DNA of 64,000 nucleotides from Pisaster brevispinus (Eukaryota > Echinodermata > Asteroidea > Forcipulatida > Asteriidae), in the NCBI GenBank assembly GCA_023634235.1, contig JAMKCF010000011.1, positions 4,358,001-4,422,000 of the forward strand. Reading direction: 5' to 3'. This document shows, in pieces, positions 27,597 through 39,500 of the stretch; the stretch's first letter is position 1; each line of letters opens with the position of its first letter. Made by a program: the position numbers and the translations under genes. The notes under the pieces were generated by a model. The model saw nothing but the letters and a program-made list of their open reading frames with translations. It had not been told where the DNA came from and searched no databases.

Positions 27597-30500
27597 ATAC
27601 TACAAACCGATCATTACTTTACAGGAACACATTGCCTTTGAATTGGGAGCTCTGGGCTATAAAAGGTATTTGTTATGAATTGAATATGTTTGGAATGATG
27701 GTTTAAAAGTAGAATACAAATACTCCTAAAGACTGTATGGTTTTCCATTTACTTTGTGAAATAAGACGGTTCGTAATTTTCTGGAGACACAAATTTGGTT
27801 CTACAAAATGGCGGACCATGTTAGTTAACAAAGTAAAAGGAAAACCACACAATTTCGATGGATATTTGTGGGGATCTTCATATTCTACGTTTAAAACATC
27901 TTTCTAACCATATCCATTTCATAACAAATGCTTTTTATAGCCCAAAGCGCCCAATCGGAAGGCAACGTTTCCCTTTAAAAAATAAAGACTAATAGAAGTA
28001 AAATATTAAGGCAGTATGGCATGAAGAGCTTACAGATGTCTTTTTATCATAAAGAACAACAGTTATCAGTGTATTTATAGAGCACTTCATACTCGGTGCC
28101 TGAGAGCCAATTGAAGCCTGCAAGGAAAGGAAATGCAGGCAGGGATCAAACCCATATTCCATTTTGTATAGTACATATTAACCTGAAATAGTTTTGAAAG
28201 TTTCATGAAATCATTCATTTTCTCCACAAGAGAGACTAAAGATGTGCAGTGGGTGGATCAAGTTACATCCAATTACCAGAATAAGATTGTATGTTTATTT
28301 ATTTACATTAATTTACAATTGTCGATCATTTCTGAGAAACAATTTCCATGCGAAAGATACTTACAATTTCTTCATCATTCATGTGCTTTCCTTGATGTTT
28401 CTCAAAGACAGCCTCTTTATGTTTCTTGCCTCTTAGATGACTCAAAAGATAAACCTCAGATGGAATCTATGGCAACGCAGAGAGATTTAAGATTTTTTAC
28501 TGCCAAGGCCCTTGCTTTTGAAGTAATTTTTTTTAGTATACCTACATTGTTTTCATCCCAAACAAGGCTAAAACAACTCTTGGTAAGGGTAGACCAGAAG
28601 AAAAGATTCAAGATGAACATATTAAATTGATATTCCTCTTAAAACAGTCCAGATTGTAGGATGGAGGGGAACATGCACCGAGCAAGAAGTTCCAAAGAGA
28701 TGCAGTATGCGGGGGGAGAAAGCTGTTGAAATGGCTCTTTGTTCTACATCTGTATGGGTGAGAACAAGCAGAAAGCCTGGTTTCACGCTCAAACACCCTG
28801 ATAGGAGGAACCAGGTCGGACACACTGGTGGCACATTTACTATGAAATCTTGTTCTTGTTTCCTTAGGGCAAAAACTCATTCTCAAATATGAGTTCACCC
28901 ACTTTCCAAATCGGTCTCAGTTTGGTAGTACTGCCTTGAAGGTAAGAAAATGAAGAAACGGGGATATGCTCCGATGAGCAAGGGTTGTATAAAGCAAAGG
29001 GATGCGATGGTTCTTAAGCTCATGTAACCTGAGACATTACATGTTTACAAAAGAGCCACAAAAGCCTAGACTTCCTGCAGGCACAATCTGAACACAGCTC
29101 AGCCCAAGAAAAGCATAAAATCTTACATTTTATGAAGATTGCACTGTACAATTTTTGTCAACTTTTGATGTGTAGAAAAGGGGCGAATCTCATCACTTTT
29201 TCGGCTATTATTTTAACAATGCTTGGCTTTATAGGGCAATTATGATACAAAAATATACAATTTTTCATGAGGCCAATGCAGTTTCTTGCCTGCCAGGTAC
29301 CGCCCTGGAATGCACGAGGTCATCATTTTTGTACACAACAAGATGACAGGGTCTAAAGCGCATAACAATAATAAGAAGAAAAATAATAAAGTGTCATAAT
29401 GTGCACAAATCTACCCGCACGGTGCTCAGTTGCTAAAACAACAAAGAGAATCAGGAAACCTTTGAAAGAATGAACGGTTTGTGAGGTTCGGATGTGGAAT
29501 GATAGTTTAATAGATTAATTCGTACAACACAAGATTGGTTTGGCCTGACAGGGATTCCAACCTACCATAACAGCACAAAGTGAGCACATCTTCTTCTTCT
29601 CATATGGGTTGTGTTGTGGAGCCACATCAGTCGTGCGGTAGTGTCTCAGCATACTGAGCTCGATAGCTTTCTCACGCTTCTGCTCAATCTGTTGATTGTG
29701 ACGACGGGTAGTCTCATCATGCTGGCAGATACAAACATCAATATCAGTTATACAAAGGGGCCACATCAACAACGTCATGATTTCAATTAGAGGTTTGAGA
29801 ATCTCTTCGTGTTTATATTTTAATTTCATGGAGGTTAAATTTGCATCGGTATAAATATTGTTATTTGGTTTTACCCATACCCGGATGTGGGTAAAGCTAC
29901 TCTATACTCGGTACTTTCCCCCGAGTCCTGTGAAAAAATCCACAGGCATATTACTCGGATGGGATTCGAACCCACAACCTTTGCCATTCTAGATTAGATG
30001 TCATACCACTAGACCAACGAGATTGCCCGGTAGCAAGAGGCGGTTCAAATCCTTTATTTTAGCAGCAGGTACCGCAATAATTCAATACTTAAATTTGCAA
30101 CAGGGATAAAGAATATTATTTAGTTTTACCCATACACCGATGTGTGTGAAGCACTTGTATAGTCAGTACTTTCCAAAGTCCAGCGAAAATGTTTTTTTAA
30201 TTTCTTTACTTTTTTAGTTCACAATTCTCAAATCACAGAAACTAACAAGTACAATCTTTGGGACGAAGTCAACTTTGAAATGGTATACCTTTTGTTGGAT
30301 CTTCTTCTGTATTTCTTCCTCTTTAGCTAGCTGGGCTGCGTTTAACGCGGAAAGTTTAAGCTCCCGTTCTCTGCAACAAAAACAACCATATCATTGAAGT
30401 TCAATCACTCATCACTAATCAATCATAAGTAAACAGATGGCCAAATGTGATTTATACCTTGAAAAAAGCCTGCTATGCGAATCCATCAAAATAATAATCA

Positions 30501-33500
30501 TAAGCAAGATTTCAACCCTACCATTGTAAGACAGGGATGTGATAGGCTGTTGAAAAAAAAAACCTGAACTGTGAGCGCAAAGCGTGAAAGCTTGCAAGGG
30601 CGAAAACTTGCGAGCTCGAAGCCTACTTACATGCATTCATCTTTTGTTTTAAAAGCTCTAATCTGCACTCTGGGGCATTCTATTTGGGGTTTTTTAATGT
30701 TTTTTATGGTCTTAATTGAAAAAATAATAATAATAAAATAAGTTTGGGGGGGGTTTTTTTGGGGGGTGGGGGTTTAAAAAAACGGATTTCCGGTTTAAAA
30801 CGGAGAAATCACATCCCTGGTAAGACAATGAAGAAACAATTCACTACTTCTGAGGCAACAACCATTCTCTTCATTGAAGATGAGAAAGCTTCAAAATATC
30901 AACCTTGTCCGACCTTATTACAGGTTATATTAACTAATGACAAATAGCCACTCTGCATGTAAGTTGCAGTGTCGTATCCAACACCTAAGTCAATATCAGA
31001 TATAAATGGCTTGTTTACCAGTGTCATATCCAATACCTAAGTCAACATACAACAGATATAAATGGCTTATTTATTTACCTCGCCCGCTCTTTGGCGGCAG
31101 ATTCCCTTGCCCTCTCCCTCTGTTCTCTTAAGACATTAATCTTGTCTTCCTGCTCTTGACGATGTTTCTGCATTTCTTTAAGACGAGTCATGCGCTCTTC
31201 CTCTAAAGCTTTTCTTCGCTCCTGTAAACCAAATCAACATTAATCATAACAAATATGCAACTTTGTAAAATTGCAAAACAAAAAGATGAACTGGCCAAAC
31301 CAAGAGAACTTTGTACACACTGTTATACACTAGTATTGCTAATCAGCTGATCCGTTGAAAGTTTGCATACCTGATGAGGAACTGACCAGTAAAAACAATC
31401 TTACTTTCCTCTCCTTACTGTAACCTTCATATCTAATATTTCTGCTTACATTTTGAAGGAGCTTCAGTTTGTTTATCAATTCTTCTTTTAATTGCCATTC
31501 TCTTAAATGTTCTTCTACAGTAGTAGTTTCTTGCACCGAAATATTGGCTTGCTGAGCTGATGAGTTTAATTGGCATGCATTGACAGCGCTTCCCTTTCGG
31601 TGGCAGGGGTGTGGGCGATAGTGTGGTGGGAAGCAAAGAGGGATCTGCATTTTCTCAGGTAGGCAGAGCTGCTAACATTTACATCTTGCAATCAAGGAAG
31701 TTTATTAAATTACTTTCAACATACATAGGGAAAAAGTTTCCATAATCAGGGAGATTTTTCAAATTTGTTTCATCCGAACATGGAAAGATTGGTTTATTTT
31801 CAGGGAGTTTTCTGCAGACTCGGGTAAAGTTGGCAGCTCTGGGTAGGGCTTTGCAAGTGATGGCAATTAGTTATATTCCTGGTGACAATTTGATTGGGTT
31901 GCTTAGCTGGGTATATGCCAAATTAATTGACTTGCTAAACCAACTGTGTTTTTGGCCTGGCGAACTTTTTTATTGCTTAGCAAGTTGCCACGAGACGTTT
32001 ACCTGTACGGCTTCTTCCTTGGCAGCTTTCTCCACATTTCTCCTTTGCCTCTCGTCCACAATGTCTTGAAGACGAGCTTCATGTCCCATATGACGCGCCA
32101 TAATATCATGTCTCTTGTTCTGAGCTTCCAAGCAGTTGATGAATGCTATCTCATTAGCCTGCAAATAACACGCACAGTTAATTTGAGCCAAGCTTGGCTT
32201 ACAGGGAAGGTACAATTTTCCAAAGTTTTAGTTTCAAACAGCACTCTTTAAAATGTTAGTTGCTCAGTTAAACTAGGCCCTTTTAGAAGGAGCTTTGTTT
32301 TTAAAAGAGAGCATGCATTTAATAACAGCAATGTCGTACCACGGGCAAGAGTCATTTCTGACAAAAAATGTCTGAAACTAGGATCCAAATTTTATGAGGT
32401 ATGATGAAAAGATGGCAGTTGCACCTTTTAGTAACCCCTGGGGTTTTAGATTTCACAGAGCTTTTGGGAACAGTGTTCTCAGTACTAGAGAAATAAGTCA
32501 AAGAGTAGGCTTTCTTTATATGTGTACAAAATAACAGCTGTTTTTTCTTCACCAGACTGACATAAAAAGTCTGAATTCAGATAAAAGTCTGGACATTTCT
32601 GATCCCCGTCATACATTCTGTTCAATATCTGCTACTTGCATTCACCGTACGATATGATGGTACATAACATTGTTGGCAAATACAAGGCAGCGCAAAGTTG
32701 AAAACATAATCCTGATCACAATAAAAACAAACATTTCCATCGGTTTTCAGTAGTCTGATTTCGTAAGGATTGCAAATTATTGGAATACTATTTTCTAGAT
32801 CTTTGACTTAGGCCATGACCAAATTAGCGACTGCGGCTTGATCATCACGTGAACATGCATTGAAGCATTTAAAGCCCAGCAACACCCTTAGCAACAGCCA
32901 CAGCTGTAGCCAGCAACAGCCTCAGCCAGAGCTGCCAATTTGGCCTTACTTTCTGCTCTTCTTCTTGTGCTTTTCTCCTGACTGCCTCTAGCTGTAGCTG
33001 TCTTTTCTGTTCAGCTCGTTGCTGTTTCTCATCCATGTCCTTCTTCTTCATCATCAGTAGCTCATCCTTCCATTCCCTAACTTCCTCAATCTATCAACAT
33101 CAACAATTTACACTTCTCATTATTATATCTAACTTAATAATAACCCCATACAATAAGTTCAAGACACACTGTTAAAGTTGTTTGTAGTTTAAGTTACAGT
33201 TAACCTTCCATTGATTTCCTAAAGTGAACAATAGTAGGGAAAAAGCTGCAAGTAAAATAAACCATTGTAAGGTTTGTTTTTATGAAGTATGCATGATTTT
33301 TTATCTTTTTTTTATCAAACCAACAGTCATTACGAAAATGTGATGAGTTACAATAAAATATTTAAAGTGGACAACCTCACCTTTCCGTGCAGCATCTTCA
33401 ATTTGACAGACTTCCTCTCATGAAGTACTTCTCGTTTCCTCTGAGCTTTGGCTTGCCTTTCCTCATGGCGCTTCTGAGCTTCAGCTCTTGTCCTATCATC

Positions 33501-36500
33501 CAAAATGGGAAGCAAATCATACAATTACAGCACCACTCAAGTAAAAACCATGGATTCAACGGTGAATGAAACAATACTTAATTAATCAACATCTTGATGC
33601 AGGCTATTCTAAACCCTCACAGCCCATTTCTCATTTGATTCTAAAAGTTACTTTAAACAGTTTAAAACAACATAAGTAATACCAGTAAGTAACAATTCTT
33701 CTAATTTCTACATATTGTGATTTGGGAGTTGAACAAAGAAAAATTGACTAGAGCAAGATTTGAACCAATGACCTACAGTTTAACATGCCAGTGCTCTACC
33801 AACTGAGCTATTTACCCCTATGTTTGCGGTCTCCTATTCTGTCAATATCTTTGTTCGAGGTGCCAGTCAGAAGCCATACAACCGTTAGCTACCGTGTAGC
33901 CAGGGATCACACCCAAGTTTACGATACAACCTGGGAAGTGGCAGCCAGGGGATCACCTTAAGGGGATGCAACGTTTTTATTTCAAATATCAAGTTATAAA
34001 CCACAAGTCAGTTTCCCTTGTGGATTATAACTTGATATTCTATGTATTGTCTGAAAACTCTTGTACCTTTTCCTAGAGGGAGATGAGAGTTTCTCATGCA
34101 TATGAAGAGCATATCCTGGTGACCGCCCCTCTATTTCATTCATCTCTACCATTTCACCCCAGCTAACAGGGGACTGATCATGCTGTCGGTCTTCATATTC
34201 CGCTAGCATGTCATTCCAATCAAGAGTCCGTTGAGAGCTGTCTAAGGAACTCAACGTGTTCTGTTATCAAAATAAAAACACTTTTAAGAATCAATATTCA
34301 TGGTAAATTACTGAAAGTAAGAAGTACAAGATGACTGATGTTTCATGACATGCTTTTAAACAACAGTTTAATAAGATTATGTTTTCCAAACTGTCCCCTA
34401 ATTGATGTAGTTATTACCCCACTGATTTGCATTTTATGAATTTTTTAATATACTGCCTGCATATAATGTTTAACGAAAAGAAAACATTGAAAAAAAATCA
34501 AGTTTTAGGCGTACATTAACAACTTGATTTAATACATTGATTTAATCAGACTTAAATACTGTGGTCTAAAAGTATTCTAGTCCTATGTACATGTACATTC
34601 GCCTCTCTTTGTAGTAAAGAATAAGATGAAGAATTGAAGAAAAAGAGATCAATAAAGAAGAAAGGGGCAAACAAACATAGTCATCAACAAAATAACAACA
34701 ATTTGTTTCCCAATTGATTAAAAGGTTGGTCAAAAAGATCATGTTCAAAAAAGGAATGGAATACATTGAGATAAGCAAAAGAAGATCATATTCAAAATGC
34801 AGTACATTGAGATAAGCAAAAGAAGATCACGTTCAAAATGGAATACAGTGAGATAAGCAAACGAAGATCATGTTCAAAATGGAATACATTGAGATAAGCA
34901 AACGAAGATCATGTTCAAAATGGAATACATTGAGATAAGCAAAAGAAGATTACGTTCAAAATGGAATACAGTGAGATAAGCAAAAGAAGATCATGTTCAA
35001 AATGGAATACATTGAGATAAGCAAAAGAAGATTACATTCAAAATGGAATACAGTGAGATAAGCAAAAGAAGATCATGTTCAAAATGGAATACATTGAGAT
35101 AAGCAAAAGAAGATTACATTCAAAATGGAATACAGTGAGATAAGCAAAAGAAGATCATGTTCAAAATGGAATACATTGAGATAAGCAAAAGAAGATTATG
35201 TTCAAAATGGAGTATATTGAGATAAGCAAAAGAAGATTACGTTCAAAATGGAATACAGTGAGATAAGCAAAAGAAGATCATTTTTAAAATGCAGTACACT
35301 GAGATAAGCAAAAGAAGATCATGTTCAAAATGGAATACATTGAGATAAGCAAAAGAAGATTAAGTTCAAAATGGAATACATTGAGATAAGCAAAAGAAGA
35401 TCACGTTCAAAATGAAATACATTGAGATAAGCAAAAGAAGATCACGTTCAAAATGGAATACATTGAGATAAGCAAAAGAAGATCATGTTCAAAATGGAAT
35501 ACATTGAGATAAGCAAAAGAAGATTAAGTTCAAAATGGAATACATTGAGATAAGCAAAAGAAGATCACGTTCAAAATGAAATACATTGAGATAAGCAAAA
35601 GAAGATCACGTTCAAAATGAAATACATTGAGATAAGCAAAAGAAGATCATGTTCAAAATGGAATACATTGAGATAAGCAAAAGAAGATCATGTTCAAAAT
35701 GGAATACATTCAGATAAGCAAAAGAAGATCACGTTCAAAATGGAATACATTGAGATAAGCAAAAGAAGATCATTTTTAAAATGCAGTACATTGAGATAAG
35801 CAAAGGAAGATACAGGATTGATGGGGAACAGGTTTGAAGAAAAAAAAATTATACAAAAATTGCTATACAATAAGCTACCATTTTATTGTATAGCAATTTC
35901 ACAAGTATATTTTGGAAAATGTTCTTCTTTTTTATCTGCATCAAATGGTTGTTTTCCATTTGCTCATGGAAAAATGAAAGAATGGGGTAAATCCATGCTC
36001 CACTATGCACTTTTGAATTTAATTTATTGAAGCAGACCTTACTTTTGTTAATATCCCACCCACATCTAGTGTCTTCATTATTGTTACTTATTTCAAATCA
36101 CGACTCTTCCTCTCAGTCTTTTTAATAACCCTATTAAACTTGAGAAAAAAATGATACGAGAAGAAATGGTCTTACTGTGCTAAGAGCCAGGTCACTTTCC
36201 CCTTCATCTGTCTCCACAATGATCTCTTTGTTCTCTTCCTCCTCTATCTCTTTGGTCAGTTTCTCCTCCTCAGCAATCGCCGATGCCAAAGCCTCATCCT
36301 GACATTTCTGAATCTCAAAGGTTAGCGATTCCTCTTCGTCTATAGCAGCAGCTACATCCTAGTAAGCAATGAGAAGTTCAAGGTGGATTACACCCCGATC
36401 CTTGTTCATAAGGCACATTCAAATAAACTCACCCCTCAAAAAGGTATACAAACTCAAGTGACTAATGAGCTCTTAAAGATGAATCAACCATAATAGCATT

Positions 36501-39500
36501 CAGACCTAGCAGGTACTCATTAATAAACCACAATATGAAGAATAACAAACAGCCAACAGTCTTCAGGGCTCGAATTTGACACTGGACCGCAGGCCCGAGG
36601 CCAGTGATTTTAGTGTCGGGCCAGTAAACTTATGACCGTACAAGTCCGGCGGTCTTGTGTTTTTGAATAATAACACGTCACTGTATTTTTTAATTAAACT
36701 GATCAACTGAGTGTTGAAGTATTACCCACAAGAAAAACTTGATATATCTTCTCTTAGAAGTTAATGCTTGGTACAAAAACAGCTCAAATGTGAAACTGTG
36801 TAGAGTGTTCTTCTCATTTTGATTCCGGTCTTGTTACAAATTTTCTGGTCCAGTAAAAGTTTTGAGCTACAGGCCCTGCAGTCTTGTGGATTTTTTGCCC
36901 AAATTCGAGCCCTGGTCTTGCCCGTGGACACAAACACACAATCATCAGCACGAACTCAGGCCTGAAATATCATCTTTGAGACGGCAAGGCCATTTTTATT
37001 TTGCAAAGGGCATTTCCACTAGAAAATCTTTAAGTCTTGAATGGGCACCAAGGCCAAGACCAGGGGCACCAGAGGCCATGGCCTCCTTGTGTAGCCTGTG
37101 TGAACTTCCAGACCAGATGAACAAACGTGTTAGACCCACATACTAATGATTCAAACATAATCACATGGATCGGACTCTAAAAACACTTGTCCAAAACATT
37201 CTTTTGAATACAACTATCGACAAATCAGAAATATAATTTCAAAGGCCTACATTTTTTAGTACAATAAATTTAAAGGAAAAAATGAAGTACTATTTATACT
37301 GATTTGAGATACTTACTTCATCTAGTTTAGTAGCAAGATCTTCTTTTTCCATGTTTTTGTTGCGATCTTCTTCATCACCCGAGGTCAGCAGTATCTCTTC
37401 CTTTCCTGAAAAAGAAACGTTGCCAAGATTATATTGAAAAAGTCTACGGACGTTTTAGGAACTCTTGAAACCAGATTTATCTTGTACTTTGAACGAGAAA
37501 AGACAGACTTACCTGAACAGACAGCGACAATAGCAGGGTCCAGATCCTGAATCTTCAACTTTTCTTTGGACAGCTGATTTTCTGGTGTGGCATTTGTGAC
37601 ATTCTCCTGACTTTCTCCCTTAACCACTTCAAACCTTTTGACTTTGACACTTTGCTTGACAATTGACGTCTCCCTACTCATAATGACATTATCTACAGGT
37701 GTGTTTTCCTTCTCACTGTCCGTTCTGCTACGTGGAACTACCTGACTACTACTTGTCGTCTTGAGTGGAGCTTTAACCGTGTCAGAAGTGTGATTTGTGC
37801 CAGTCTGGGACCTCACAGAGTGGTTGCTGCTGGTGCTGCTGTGATGAGACCTGCCCTTGAACGAGGATGGCCTGGAGCGGCTTGGTTTGCTACGTTGAAC
37901 AGTCTCCCAACCTTCTCCATCATCTAGGAATATATAATAAAAAAAGGACAAAATTTGACCAATGTTCAGATGTGGTAAGTGAAAAGTCCCTCACTCTTGT
38001 AAGAAATGCACTCACCGTCTGCTGTGGAAACCTGCCCATTTATTTCCTGCTTCATGTCCGTCTTGATATTTTCCTTGTACACTTCTTTGATCACTTGCTT
38101 GTTATCAGGGACTTTTTCTGCTGGAAACTTAGCAATTGGCTTTGCAGTGCGACCTTTCACCCTGTCAGCCCAGCTGGCAATAGCTATAGTTTCTGTCAAT
38201 GGCACAGGGCTTCAAAACAAAAATTTTAAAAAACATGTGTTACACACTTGAATTGGCTTTCTACCTTCTGGGCAACCTTGGTGGTCTAGTGGTATGACAT
38301 CTGCTCTAGAATGGCAAGGGTCTTTCATGGGTTCAAATCCCACCCGAGTAATACGCCTGTGATTTTTTTATTTCCACAGGACTCAGGAAAGTACTGAGTA
38401 TACAGTGATTATTGAACAAACATTGGTGTATGGTAAACCACAAATAATATTCTTTATCCATGATGCAAATTTAACATCTATTACACAGTCTAGTTAGGTA
38501 CGGACATAGAATGTATATTCAAGTGAATCAAAGCTTAGTGGAAGTTTATCCCTGAACTAAAGAGCGAAGACAATGAAAACAGCCTGCACAGTTACGTACA
38601 ATCTCGTAGTCATCCAATCTCTTTATTTTCTTCCCATCCATACAACCCTCATCTCTCACCTTTGCCTGACTTTGGTATTATCCTGACCAGAGAAATTAAG
38701 ACTTCGGTTGACAGGACTTGGAGTGTCTCTACCTTCACCTGGGGTAGGACTGTTCACCAGGCCCCTTCCAGGGGAAGATTTGCGGATCTCCCAGGCTAAA
38801 GAGTTTGGTCTATGAGGTGAACAATTTAAATCAAGATTATGTTTTAATAAATTGTTTCAAATGTTGTCAAACTGTATCATTAATAAAGGAACTGTACTTC
38901 TACTTCAAGATTTTACATTTTGTAGGAGTACACAATCGTATTAAAAGCATAAGTATCACAACATTTATAATGTGTTGCAACAGTTGAAATAAAGACAATC
39001 AAACAAACAAAAACTAAAATCTTAATCAAAATTGTTACCCTTTGAACTTATGAAGTTTCCAGCAGAGCCTTAGCTCATATGAAACAATGTTGTTTATCAC
39101 TTAAATACTTAACTGATTTGAAATGTTGCTTATAGAACACAGTATTGGTTAGAAACATAAACAAAGCTATTGATTGGGTGGTTGTTTTTATATTACTATT
39201 AAAAAAACAACTGCTTGTTTTAAGTGCAAGAATTGTTTTGATAATTTCATCTTTGGAGTTTAACAAATGAAAGTAGTAATTTTTTGTGAAACAAAGGTGT
39301 AATTTCACAAATATCTTAATTCTTATAACTTATCTTTATAAATAGCATATGATAATGCCCTCAAGTGTCAAGTTATTAAAACAAATCTGTGGTATTTTCA
39401 ATTTGAATTTGTAGACAAATGTAGTTATTAGCAATCAGTTGTCATTACTCATTGCTTGTACAGAATAAAACAAATCCCCACATAGATTTAGCAAATACCA

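Noticed and set aside
28205..28630. Plus-strand 141-aa frame
   Set aside because: It overlaps the real SCAPER exon 17 on the opposite strand and shows no family resemblance.
34790..35815. CRISPR-like array
   Set aside because: Units are contiguous 41-bp tandem copies with no unique spacers, in a eukaryotic intron.
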